Positions 27,169 through 34,618 of a stretch of DNA of 64,000 nt are shown piece after piece. The notes beneath the pieces are model-generated. The model saw only the letters and a program-made list of their open reading frames with translations. It searched no databases and had not been told where the DNA came from. The DNA lies in assembly GCA_021849075.1 (NCBI GenBank), contig JAJZTH010000003.1, positions 124,001-188,000 on the forward strand, read 5' to 3'. The number at the start of each line of letters is the position of its first letter. The stretch's first letter is position 1. Made by a program: the position numbers and the translations under genes. Source of the DNA: Pseudomonadota bacterium (lineage in GTDB: Bacteria; Pseudomonadota; Alphaproteobacteria; Sphingomonadales; Sphingomonadaceae).

Positions 27169-27226
27169 AAAAAAAAGCCGCCCGGAGGGGCGGCGTTTAG
27201 TTTTTAGGAGAGGATGCCTGAAAGGC
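27169..27226 (-). ncRNA. Small RNA, copy 3 of a three-member family
   Basis: About 58 nt, predicted start 27226. It has the same 5' hairpin and anti-SD run (AUCCUCUCCUAAAAACU) as copies 1 and 2, but the terminator stem is unrelated in sequence: GCCGCCC/GGGCGGC with a CUCC loop (27177-27194), followed by eight U and a second U run. It lies between the phosphohexomutase gene and fadL. The rest of the 429-bp gap (26957-27385) holds the fadL leader and no other recognisable gene. Confidence 0.75.
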
Positions 27227-27232
27227 GAGTTC

Positions 27233-27299
27233 CTTTTGCGATGCAGCGATGATTGTCGCAAATGCGAAACATGGAGCCGTGATTGCGTTTTCTGCAATC
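27233..27299 (-). promoter_or_regulatory. Promoter and upstream dyad of small RNA copy 3
   Basis: Minus strand: perfect dyad GATTGC-N7-GCAATC (27281-27299), 19 bp, TTGCGA (27256-27261), 17 bp, CAAAAG (27233-27238), start near 27226. The -35 region forms the near-palindrome TCGCATTTGCGA. All distances equal those in copies 1 and 2. Confidence 0.62.
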
Positions 27300-27385
27300 G
27301 TTGTCAGAAATCCATATTTCCCTAAGGGAAAGAGCAGGAAAAAATTTGTCAGCGTTGTCAAATCGGACACGGCAAACGCTTGCTT

Positions 27386-28762
27386 TCAGCCTTCGAAGAC
27401 TCTTTTCACGCCCGAATCAGCCAATTGCGAATCAATCTGGGCCATGAGGCGCACCAATCCCGATTCGTGCTGCGCTTCGGCACGGGCAACCAGCGCCGCC
27501 TGCGTGTTCGACGCGCGCAGCAACCACCAGCCGTCCTTTGTGCGGACGCGCGCGCCATCGATATCGCACAGATCCGCTCCGGCGGTGCGCAGCCGGGCAA
27601 GGACTTCCTCCACCACGGCGAATTTGCGCGCTTCGGGCACGGGAAAGCGCAATTCCGGGGTGATGATGCTGACCGGCAGATCGTCGCACAGGGCCGTGAC
27701 GCTGCGACCGAGCGCGGCGACGAGGCGGATCAGGCGGATGGCGGCGTAGAGACCATCGTCATAACCAGGATAATCGTCGGCAAAGAAGAGGTGGCCGGTG
27801 GTTTCGCCGGCCAGCACCGCGCCAGTCTGCTTCATTCTGGACTTGATATGACTGTGGCCGGTCTTTGCCATGTCGGGCCGGCCGCCCAGCGCGGCGATGG
27901 TGTCGAACACGGTCTGGCTGGCCTTCACATCGGCGATAATGCGCGCGCCGGGGTGGTTTTTCAGCATTTGCCGGGCGAACAGCATCAGCAACTGGTCGCC
28001 CGCAATCGCCCTGCCCTGCCCATCGATCACGCCGATCCGGTCGCCATCACCATCGAAAGCCACACCGAAATCGAGCTGTCTGTCGCGGACAAGCGCGCGC
28101 AGATCGGCCAGATTCTTCTCTTCGGAAGGATCGGGATGATGGTTGGGAAAATGGCCGTCTACATCGGTGAAGAGCAGATGATGCTCACCCGGGAGCAGTT
28201 GCACCAGCTTCTGCACCACCGGGCCGGCAGCGCCATTGCCCGCGTCCCAGCCGATGCGGCAGGCCGGGCCATCGAACCCCTGCATCAGCCGCGCGACATA
28301 GGCGTCCATCAGGTCGATGGTTTCGACGGCGCCAGCGCCGGATTCCCAGTCGCCCGCCGCCGCCATTGCGCCCACCATCTGGATGTCGGGGCCAAAGAAG
28401 GGCGCATGATGCTTTACCAGCTTGAAGCCATTCTGATCGCCGGGATTATGGCTGCCGGTTATCTGGATGCCGCCATCTACATCCTGCGTCGCTTCGGCAT
28501 GATATAGCATGGGCGTGGGGCCAAGGCCGATACGCAGCACGTCAATGCCGGTGGCGACCAGCCCGTCGATCAGCGCAGCCTCCAGCATCGGCGAACTCAG
28601 TCGCCCGTCATAGCCGACCGCGATGCGCCGCCCCTCCGACCGGGCGATCACGGTGCCGAAGCTGCGGCCCAATGCGTAAGCATCGGCCGCATGCAGCGTA
28701 TCGCCCACCGTGCCGCGCAGATCATAGTCGCGCAGCAGCGTCGGGTCGAAGCGATGACTCAA
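27386..28762 (-). CDS. Phosphomannomutase/phosphoglucomutase
   Basis: A 458-residue alpha-D-phosphohexomutase of the AlgC/ManB type, interconverting hexose 6- and 1-phosphates for GDP-mannose, LPS and exopolysaccharide synthesis. It has the catalytic phosphoserine loop TGSHNP (Ser104), the Mg-binding loop DGDGDR, the sugar-binding loop GETTGHLFF, and the phosphate-binding RASNTQ near the C-terminus. It starts 7 bp after the J-domain gene stop and probably belongs to the mipZ-J-protein transcript. A small RNA gene follows on the same strand. Confidence 0.93.
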   Translation of the reverse strand: MSHRFDPTLLRDYDLRGTVGDTLHAADAYALGRSFGTVIARSEGRRIAVGYDGRLSSPMLEAALIDGLVATGIDVLRIGLGPTPMLYHAEATQDVDGGIQITGSHNPGDQNGFKLVKHHAPFFGPDIQMVGAMAAAGDWESGAGAVETIDLMDAYVARLMQGFDGPACRIGWDAGNGAAGPVVQKLVQLLPGEHHLLFTDVDGHFPNHHPDPSEEKNLADLRALVRDRQLDFGVAFDGDGDRIGVIDGQGRAIAGDQLLMLFARQMLKNHPGARIIADVKASQTVFDTIAALGGRPDMAKTGHSHIKSRMKQTGAVLAGETTGHLFFADDYPGYDDGLYAAIRLIRLVAALGRSVTALCDDLPVSIITPELRFPVPEARKFAVVEEVLARLRTAGADLCDIDGARVRTKDGWWLLRASNTQAALVARAEAQHESGLVRLMAQIDSQLADSGVKRVFEG

Positions 28763-28769
28763 CAGTGGC

Positions 28770-29204
28770 TCACCCCTGTTTCCGTTCGTCCAGCAACAGG
28801 TCGCGCGCGGCGTTGATCTGGGCGGCGAGCGCTTCGGTGCCGCCCTTGTCAGGATGGACCGAGGCGATCAGGCGTCGATGGGCGGCGCGGATGGCCGCGG
28901 CGTCGGCATCGGGCGCGACACCAAGCAAGGCGCGCGCCTTCGCCACATCATCGGCGCGGGGCGGCGCTGGTGGGGCGGCGGGGCGTTTGCGCGCCTTGTT
29001 GCGGGCATTGCCCTGTTTCGCGAAGAAGAGCGCCGCGCCGATCAGCAGCGGCGCGCCGATCACCGGCTTGCCCTTGGCGGCAAGCACCGCGCCCACCAGC
29101 GCCGCGCCCAGCGCCATGCCATCCTTTGCCGTCATGCGTTGCAGCCTTCCCGTCCAGATCAGCCAGACCGCCAGGCCAGCCAGCAGCAGCGTCAGCACCC
29201 CCAT
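28770..29204 (-). CDS. Membrane-anchored J-domain protein
   Basis: A 144-residue protein: an N-terminal hydrophobic region of two helices (MGVLTLLLAGLAVWLIW and MALGAALVGAVLAAKGKPVIGAPLLIGAALFFA), a basic/Pro-rich linker, and a C-terminal J domain with the HPD motif (SVHPDKGG). This is the DjlA/Pam18-like layout of an inner-membrane DnaK co-chaperone. Its start overlaps the mipZ stop by one base (TGATG), so it is co-translated with mipZ. Whether it works with MipZ is unknown. Confidence 0.85.
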   Translation of the reverse strand: MGVLTLLLAGLAVWLIWTGRLQRMTAKDGMALGAALVGAVLAAKGKPVIGAPLLIGAALFFAKQGNARNKARKRPAAPPAPPRADDVAKARALLGVAPDADAAAIRAAHRRLIASVHPDKGGTEALAAQINAARDLLLDERKQG

Positions 29205-30010
29205 CAGGCGGCGCCGAGCAGGTCCAGCGACACCGCGCCATCATCGGTGGGTAGCGCCAGGCCCGACACCATTTCGCGCAATTCCTGCCGCGCGGCGATG
29301 TGGCTGACGCCCAGTTCGCCCAGATGCCCCTTGTCCAGCAAGGTGAGGCCCGACGGGAAGAGTTCGCGGAAAATGACGCGCTCCGACAGGCCCGGAATGA
29401 CGCGGAAGCCGACGCGGCGGGACAATTCCATCAGCGCGTCGCCCACCCGCTTCTTGTTGCGGGCGTCATGATGCTGGACGCGGTTGCGCAGCACGACCCA
29501 GTCGATCGTCACGCCATCGACCTTCGCCCGCGTCTTGCGCGCGTCAAAGATGAGTTCGGAATAGAAGGACAGGCGGCGCACCTTGAATGTTTCAGGATCG
29601 ACCTGACCGATCAGGTCGAAATCAACGAAACTGTCGTTCATCGGCGTCACCAGCGTATTGGCGTGCGGCGCGAGATGACGGGCATAGACGTCGTCGCGGC
29701 CGGGCGTGTCGACGACCAGAAAATCCTTGCCCTGCGCCAGCATGATCACCTGATCGTCCAGCGCATCGATGCTGTCGCCGGTGAAGACGTCAAAATCGGG
29801 CATGGGCAGATCGATGCCGCGCCGCCGGGCGGTTTCCTGGCGATTTTCCATGTAACGGGTGACGGTGCGCTGGCGCGGATCAAGGTCGATCATGCCGACT
29901 TTGTGGCCGAGCGCGGACAAAGCGATGGCCGTATGGACCGCCGTGGTCGACTTGCCGGTCCCGCCTTTCTCATTGGCGAAAACGATGAGATGCGGCTGCG
30001 GATTAGCCAT
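29204..30010 (-). CDS. mipZ: Division-plane positioning ATPase MipZ
   Basis: A 268-residue ParA/MinD-superfamily ATPase. It has the deviant Walker A FANEKGGTGKSTTAVH and the MipZ-type MIDLDPRQRTVTRYMENR. In Caulobacter MipZ binds ParB at the poles and inhibits FtsZ there, so division occurs at midcell. The window also encodes ParB and ParA (57-59 kb), and the gene is 3 kb from the predicted origin. It is divergent from panC; the 99-bp gap holds both promoters. Confidence 0.93.
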   Translation of the reverse strand: MANPQPHLIVFANEKGGTGKSTTAVHTAIALSALGHKVGMIDLDPRQRTVTRYMENRQETARRRGIDLPMPDFDVFTGDSIDALDDQVIMLAQGKDFLVVDTPGRDDVYARHLAPHANTLVTPMNDSFVDFDLIGQVDPETFKVRRLSFYSELIFDARKTRAKVDGVTIDWVVLRNRVQHHDARNKKRVGDALMELSRRVGFRVIPGLSERVIFRELFPSGLTLLDKGHLGELGVSHIAARQELREMVSGLALPTDDGAVSLDLLGAA

Positions 30011-30109
30011 TGGCCCCTGTAAACCCCGTTGATTGTCGCAATGCGTGTTGACGGTCGCGCCGGCCCCAGCCTAGCAGGACTGCAATATCCTGTCGCCCTT
30101 ATCGGAGCC

Positions 30110-30964
30110 ATGACTTCCGTGCAAACGCTGCGTGACCTGCCTGCCCTTCGTGCCGCTGTCGATGCCCTGAAGGGCGATGGAAAGCCGCTGGTTCTGGTGC
30201 CCACCATGGGCGCATTGCATGACGGGCATATGGCGTTGGTGGAGGAAGCGCGGCGGCACGGACGGCATGTCGTCGTTTCGATCTTCGTCAATCCACGCCA
30301 GTTTGGACCCAATGAGGATCTGGCCGCCTATCCCCGGCGTGAGGCGAAGGATGCGCAGATGCTCCAGTCCGCAGGCGTCGACATTCTGTGGATGCCGAGC
30401 GTCGAGGTCATGTACCCGACCGGCTACGCCACCAACATCAGCGTGACGGGGATCAGCGACGGGCTGGACGGGGCGGCGCGGCCGGGCCATTTCGACGGGG
30501 TCGCAACGGTGGTGACGAAGCTGTTCAATCAGGTGCGGCCCGACGTCGCGATCTTTGGCGAGAAGGATTATCAGCAGCTGGCGGTGATCCGCCGCTTCGT
30601 CGCCGACCTCAATCTGCCCATCGAAATCGTCGGCATGCCGACCCAGCGCGCCGAGGACGGCCTGGCCCTGTCCTCCCGCAACGCCTATCTGACCGATGAG
30701 GAGCGCAAGGCGGCGCTGGCCCTGCCGCGCGCACTGGGCGAGGCGAAGCGGCAGATCGAGAAGGGCGAGCCGGTCGAAGGCGCGCTGGCCAGGGCGATCG
30801 CGACATTGGCGACGCAAGGCTTTGACCCGATCGACTATGTCGCGCTGTGCGACGCGGCGACGCTGGAGCCGATGACGGTGCTGGATCGGCCGGCGCGACT
30901 GCTGGGCGCGGCGAAGCTGGGCAAGACCCGGCTGATCGACAATATCGCGGTCGATCCGGCCTGA
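30110..30964 (+). CDS. panC: Pantothenate synthetase
   Basis: A 284-residue enzyme joining pantoate and beta-alanine with ATP (CoA pathway). It has PTMGALHDGHMALV (HIGH-like motif), IFVNPRQFGPNEDL, VTKLFNQVRPDVAIFGEKDYQQLAVIRRFV (substrate binding) and ALSSRNAYL (KMSKS-like loop). The start at 30110 follows GGAG by 3 nt and gives the normal family length. A symmetric terminator hairpin follows the stop. Confidence 0.96.
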   Translation: MTSVQTLRDLPALRAAVDALKGDGKPLVLVPTMGALHDGHMALVEEARRHGRHVVVSIFVNPRQFGPNEDLAAYPRREAKDAQMLQSAGVDILWMPSVEVMYPTGYATNISVTGISDGLDGAARPGHFDGVATVVTKLFNQVRPDVAIFGEKDYQQLAVIRRFVADLNLPIEIVGMPTQRAEDGLALSSRNAYLTDEERKAALALPRALGEAKRQIEKGEPVEGALARAIATLATQGFDPIDYVALCDAATLEPMTVLDRPARLLGAAKLGKTRLIDNIAVDPA

Positions 30965-30975
30965 GAGTCTTTTTG

Positions 30976-31001
30976 AAAAATGCGCGGAAGAGCGCATTTT
31001 T
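30976..31001 (+). terminator. Rho-independent terminator after panC
   Basis: AAAAATGCGC, loop GGAAGA, GCGCATTTTT: a 10-bp perfect stem with T run, 12 bp after the panC stop. It could also act on the minus strand. Confidence 0.85.
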
Positions 31002-31010
31002 CTTGCGGCA

Positions 31011-31081
31011 CCTGCCCGCTCCCCCACCCGACCACCCATCAGGATACCATGTCTGGGCGATCAGGTGGGGGAGCGGGCAGG
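31011..31081. repeat. Long inverted repeat (18-bp perfect stem)
   Basis: CCTGCCCGCTCCCCCACC (31011-31028) and its exact complement (31064-31081) flank a 35-nt loop. It sits between the panC terminator and the end of a convergent 42-codon gene. It is far stronger than needed for termination. It may be a REP/BIME-type element or a structured RNA; no second copy was seen in the window. Confidence 0.8.
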
Positions 31082-31120
31082 CACGGAACACCAGAAGCGT
31101 ATTTCCAAGCAGGCTCTGAA

Positions 31121-31249
31121 TCAGGGCTTTTTCAGCATGAAGAGGCAAAAGGCGGCGAACAGGGCGACGACCACCCAGCCCTCCCATGTGGACGGGCCAT
31201 AGCCCATACCGACGCGCTTGGGACCGAACCAGTTGCGCGGATGATTCAT
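31121..31249 (-). CDS. Conserved-looking small membrane protein, 42 residues
   Basis: A 42-codon gene: MNHPRNWFGPKRVGMGYGPSTWEGW, then one transmembrane helix (VVVALFAAFCLFML) and KKP. The WFGPK+(V/I)G.GYGP.TW.GW pattern recurs, from memory, in small membrane proteins of other bacteria, which with the SD (GGAAGGA, 6 nt spacing) makes it a credible gene. Function unknown. It lies 59 bp downstream of the end of the hemJ-side region, on the same strand as hemE-hemJ, but has its own start signals. Confidence 0.7.
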   Translation of the reverse strand: MNHPRNWFGPKRVGMGYGPSTWEGWVVVALFAAFCLFMLKKP

Positions 31250-31347
31250 GATCGTCCTTCCATGAGTGACGGCTTAACTTCGCATATTTCCCGCCGAATC
31301 AGACATTTTATTGCGCGGGCCTGATCCTGTTTGCGCCCTTAAAGGTG

Positions 31348-31375
31348 GGCAGGCCCTTATCGCACAGGGCCTGCC
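31348..31375 (-). terminator. Hairpin after hemJ
   Basis: GGCAGGCCCT and AGGGCCTGCC form a 10-bp perfect stem with an 8-nt loop, 16 bp after the hemJ stop on the minus strand, followed by CACCTTTAA. Probable end of the hemE-hemJ transcript. Confidence 0.6.
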
Positions 31376-31390
31376 AATAGGACATGTCGA

Positions 31391-31831
31391 TCAGAAAGGC
31401 TTCACGATCACGGCGATGACGATGACCGCCGCGGCGACGCCGGGGATCTCGTTCAGCATGCGCAATTGCCTGTCTCCGAGCGGGCGCTGACCCTTTGCCA
31501 GCTTCTTCACATAGCTCGCGATCCAGCCATGATAGCCCGAAAGGCCCAGCACGAAGAGCAGTTTGAGGTGGAACCAGCCGAAATGCCAGGCGCCGATCTC
31601 CACCATCAGCATCAGCCCGAACAGCCAGACGAGGATCAGCGAGGGATTGAGGATGATCTTGAGCAAGCGCCCTTCCCGCTCGATCCAGCGTAGATCTTCG
31701 GGCGATCCGGGCACGGTTTCCTGATGATAGACAAAGAAGCGCGGCATCATGAACAGCCCCGCCATCAGGAAGATGACGAAGATGACATGGGCGGCCTTCA
31801 CCCAAAGATAGGCGGCGCCAAGATAGGCCAT
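31391..31831 (-). CDS. hemJ: Protoporphyrinogen oxidase HemJ
   Basis: A 146-residue inner-membrane protein with four helices, oxidising protoporphyrinogen IX to protoporphyrin IX. It has LWVKAAHVIFVIFLMAGLFMMPRFFVYH (conserved His and Arg) and AWHFGWFHLKLLFVLGLSGYHGW (conserved Lys/His region), both standard for HemJ. It overlaps the hemE stop by one base (TGATG), so both late haem-pathway enzymes are co-translated. In related genomes rho often follows hemJ; here it does not. Confidence 0.93.
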   Translation of the reverse strand: MAYLGAAYLWVKAAHVIFVIFLMAGLFMMPRFFVYHQETVPGSPEDLRWIEREGRLLKIILNPSLILVWLFGLMLMVEIGAWHFGWFHLKLLFVLGLSGYHGWIASYVKKLAKGQRPLGDRQLRMLNEIPGVAAAVIVIAVIVKPF

Positions 31832-32901
31832 CAGGCGGGGACTCCTTCCTTCCGTACATAGCTAAGCAGCGCTTCGACATGTGCAATGGGCGTGTCGGGC
31901 AATATGCCATGGCCAAGGTTGAAGATATGCGGGCGATCGGCAAAGGCGGCGCGGATCAGGTCGACCGCTTCCTCTACCGAGCGGCCGCCGGCGATGAGCG
32001 CCAGCGGGTCAAGATTGCCCTGCACCGGCATGCCCTTTGGCAGGGCGTCATTGGCCCAGCGGGGATCGATCGTTTCATCGACGCCCACGGCATCGACGCC
32101 GGTCTGCGCGGCATAATCGGCGAGCTTTGCGCCCGCGCCCTTGGGAAAGCCGATGACCGGAATGTCGGGATGCAGCGCTTTGAGCTTCGCCACGATCGCC
32201 TTGTTGGGTTCTATGACCCAGCGCTGGAACTGGAGCGGCGACAGGCTGCCGGCCCAGCTGTCGAACAGTTGCACCGCCTCCACGCCGGCATTGATCTGGC
32301 CGCAGAGATAGATGACCGTCGCTTCGACGATCGCGTCGATCAGCGCGGCGAAGCGATCCGGTTCCTGATAGGCCATGCGGCGGGCGGCGCTGTGATCCTT
32401 GCTGCCCTGCCCCGCCACCATATAGGTCGCGATGGTCCAGGGGCTGCCCGCAAAGCCCAGGAAGGTGACATTGGGGTCTAGCGCGGCCTTCACCTGCCGC
32501 ACCGTTTCATAGATGGCGTCGAAGCGGCTGTAATCGGGCGTGAGCGCCGACAGATCGGTTTCGGCCAATATCGGGGCCAGGCGCGGACCTTCGCCTGCCT
32601 CGAACCAGAGATCCTGTCCCATGGCGTAGGGCACGATCAATATGTCGGAAAAGAGGATCGCGCCGTCAAAGCCGAAGCGGCGCAGCGGCTGAAGCGTGAC
32701 TTCGGCGGCGGCGGCGCTGTCATAGACGAGTTCGAGGAAGCCGCCCTTGTCCGCCCGCAGCGCCCGATATTCGGGGAGGTAACGCCCGGCCTGGCGCATC
32801 AGCCACATGGGCGGCACGGCGGGACGGTCGCCCCGCAGAACGGCCATCAGCGGCTTTTCGGCCGGGTTTCGATCAGGGCGGAGCGGGGCGTCGAGGCGCA
32901 T
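31831..32901 (-). CDS. hemE: Uroporphyrinogen decarboxylase
   Basis: A 356-residue enzyme converting uroporphyrinogen III to coproporphyrinogen III. It has the N-terminal substrate motif PPMWLMRQAGRYLPEYRALR, GAILFSDILIVPYAMG (catalytic Asp) and GFAGSPWTIATYM. The start ATG at 32901 is preceded by an in-frame GTG at 32904. It reads leftward away from the predicted origin, as in Caulobacter, where hemE borders Cori. The promoter must lie within the origin region. Confidence 0.96.
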   Translation of the reverse strand: MRLDAPLRPDRNPAEKPLMAVLRGDRPAVPPMWLMRQAGRYLPEYRALRADKGGFLELVYDSAAAAEVTLQPLRRFGFDGAILFSDILIVPYAMGQDLWFEAGEGPRLAPILAETDLSALTPDYSRFDAIYETVRQVKAALDPNVTFLGFAGSPWTIATYMVAGQGSKDHSAARRMAYQEPDRFAALIDAIVEATVIYLCGQINAGVEAVQLFDSWAGSLSPLQFQRWVIEPNKAIVAKLKALHPDIPVIGFPKGAGAKLADYAAQTGVDAVGVDETIDPRWANDALPKGMPVQGNLDPLALIAGGRSVEEAVDLIRAAFADRPHIFNLGHGILPDTPIAHVEALLSYVRKEGVPA

Positions 32902-33188
32902 CACATCTCTCTTATATTTAGATTCAAAGGATGATGGAGATAGTAGGACCGTTGGCAGCGGGGTTTATGCGCTGTGCCCGCTTTTGCCAACAACTTGACT
33001 CAGGAGAGTCACGGAAGAGTCGGCGAGTCAGAGTCATTGTCCCCGTTATCCACAGGCTGTGGATGAAAATTCGGACCTGTTGGGGGCCTGTGGATAAGAT
33101 TCGGGGCAGCGGGGACGGGGGAAGGCGGTTATTTTATCCACAGATTCATCCCTTGCTTTATCCACATGCCTCCAACAGAGATGGACAC
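32902..33188. other. Predicted chromosomal replication origin (oriC)
   Basis: The gap between divergent hemE and the ppsR gene, the same position as Caulobacter Cori (hemE/RP001). Four perfect DnaA boxes TTATCCACA lie at 33046-33054 (+), 33089-33097 (-), 33134-33142 (+) and 33158-33166 (+), plus a one-mismatch box at 33058-33066 (-). Eight GANTC sites start at 32921, 32997, 33006, 33017, 33025, 33031, 33098 and 33143, against about one expected by chance. An AT-rich stretch near 32908-32930 may be the unwinding region. Genes on both sides mostly point away from it. No clear TTAA-N7-TTAA CtrA box was seen. Confidence 0.85.
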
Positions 33189-34016
33189 ATGGCGCGCATC
33201 CATCTTCATCTCCTGTCGGACTCCACCGGTGAAACGCTGGAGAATATCGCCAAGGCAGCGATCGGTCTGTTCGAGAATGTCGAGGCGATCCGCCATTTCT
33301 GGCCGATGGTGCGATCCGAAGTCCATCTGGACCGGATCATGGAGGAAATCGCGGCCAATCCGGGGCTGGTGCTGTTCACCCTGACCAATCATCTGCTGCG
33401 CCGCCGGCTGGAGACGCGCTGTCGCGCGCTGGGCCTGCCCCATGTCGCCGCGCTGGACAGCGTGGCGGACGCCCTGTCCAACATATTGGGGCAGGAAACG
33501 CGGACCCGGCCGGGGCGCAAACATATATTGGACGAAGCCTATTTCGCGCGGATCGAGGCGATCCAGTTCACCATCGCCCATGATGATGGCGTGGGGCATG
33601 ACAATTGGGAGGAGGCGGACATCGTGCTGGCGGGCGTGTCGCGCGCGTCCAAGACGCCGACGTCCATTTACCTGGCCAATCGCGGGTACAAGACCGCCAA
33701 TATCCCGCTGGTGCCGGAATCGCCGCCGCCACGCAGCCTCTATAGCCTGAAGCATCCGATGGTCGTGGGCCTGACCGTCAGCCCCGAACGGCTGATCCAG
33801 ATCCGCCGCAACCGGCTGCTGTCGCTCAATCAGGCGCCCGAAACCGCCTATGTCGACAATGACAAGGTGCAGGAGGAACTGGCCTTTGCCCGGCGCATGT
33901 TCGCCGACAATGGCTGGCCGGTGATCGACATGACGCGCCGGTCGATCGAGGAAGCGGCCGCCGCCATCATCAACCTGTTCAACGATCGCGAACTGGCGGA
34001 AGGACAAGAGGCATGA
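33189..34016 (+). CDS. ppsR: Pyruvate, phosphate/water dikinase regulatory protein (kinase/phosphorylase)
   Basis: A 275-residue DUF299-family enzyme that inactivates PPDK or PEP synthase by ADP-dependent Thr phosphorylation and reverses it with phosphate. It starts MARIHLHLLSDSTGETL (family signature) and has the P-loop GVSRASKTPTS and the segment VVGLTVSPERLIQIRRNRL. It is the equivalent of the RP001 gene beside the Caulobacter origin. Translation starts within the origin border, next to the last DnaA box. It heads a tightly overlapping operon with maf, aroE and coaE. Confidence 0.94.
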   Translation: MARIHLHLLSDSTGETLENIAKAAIGLFENVEAIRHFWPMVRSEVHLDRIMEEIAANPGLVLFTLTNHLLRRRLETRCRALGLPHVAALDSVADALSNILGQETRTRPGRKHILDEAYFARIEAIQFTIAHDDGVGHDNWEEADIVLAGVSRASKTPTSIYLANRGYKTANIPLVPESPPPRSLYSLKHPMVVGLTVSPERLIQIRRNRLLSLNQAPETAYVDNDKVQEELAFARRMFADNGWPVIDMTRRSIEEAAAAIINLFNDRELAEGQEA

Positions 34017-34618
34017 TCGTGCTGGCGTCGCAAAGCGCGAGCCGCAGGGCGCTGCTCACCGCCGCGCAGGTGCCGTTCGAGGCGCTGTCGCCCGGCGTGG
34101 ACGAGGAGGCGGCCAAGGAGGCGCTGCGCGCCGATGGGCTGGACGCGCGGGCGCTGGCCGATGCGCTGGCGGAATTGAAGGCTCTCAAGGTGTCGCGCCG
34201 GGTGCCGGGGGCGCTGGTTCTGGGGTGCGACCAGACTCTAAGCCTGGGCGATGGCGAAGAGCGCGGCGCGATGATCGACAAGGCGGTCGACCGCGCCGAC
34301 GCGGAACGCATCCTGCGCCTGCTGTCGGGCCGGGTGCATCATCTGCACAGCGCGGCGGTGATCGTCTTGAATGGCGAGCCGATCTGGCGCCATGTCGAGC
34401 GGGTGCGGATGACGGTGCGGCCGCTGTCCGACGCCTTCATTGCGTCCTATCTCGACGCTGACTGGGACGAACTGCGCTGGTGCGTGGGCTGTTACCGGAT
34501 CGAGGGACCTGGCGTGCAGATTTTCAGCAAGGTCGAGGGCAGCCAGTTTGCGATTCAGGGGCTGCCTTTGTTGCCTTTGCTTGACTTTCTGCGCGTGCGC
34601 GGCGTTTTGGCGGCATGA
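34013..34618 (+). CDS. maf: Maf-like nucleotide pyrophosphatase
   Basis: A 201-residue Maf/Ham1-type protein that hydrolyses non-canonical or pyrimidine NTPs. It has LASQSASRRALLTAAQVPFEAL (the Maf N-terminal S-x-S-x-R-R motif), VLGCDQTLSLG (metal Asp) and GCYRIEGPGVQIFSKVEGSQFAIQGLPLLPLLDFLR. The start overlaps the ppsR stop (ATGA) and its own stop overlaps aroE. Confidence 0.92.
   Translation: MIVLASQSASRRALLTAAQVPFEALSPGVDEEAAKEALRADGLDARALADALAELKALKVSRRVPGALVLGCDQTLSLGDGEERGAMIDKAVDRADAERILRLLSGRVHHLHSAAVIVLNGEPIWRHVERVRMTVRPLSDAFIASYLDADWDELRWCVGCYRIEGPGVQIFSKVEGSQFAIQGLPLLPLLDFLRVRGVLAA

Noticed and set aside
31308-31385. A 25-codon frame (MSYWQALCDKGLPTFKG...) after hemJ
   Set aside because: No ribosome binding site, and the bases are explained by the perfect hairpin at 31348-31375.
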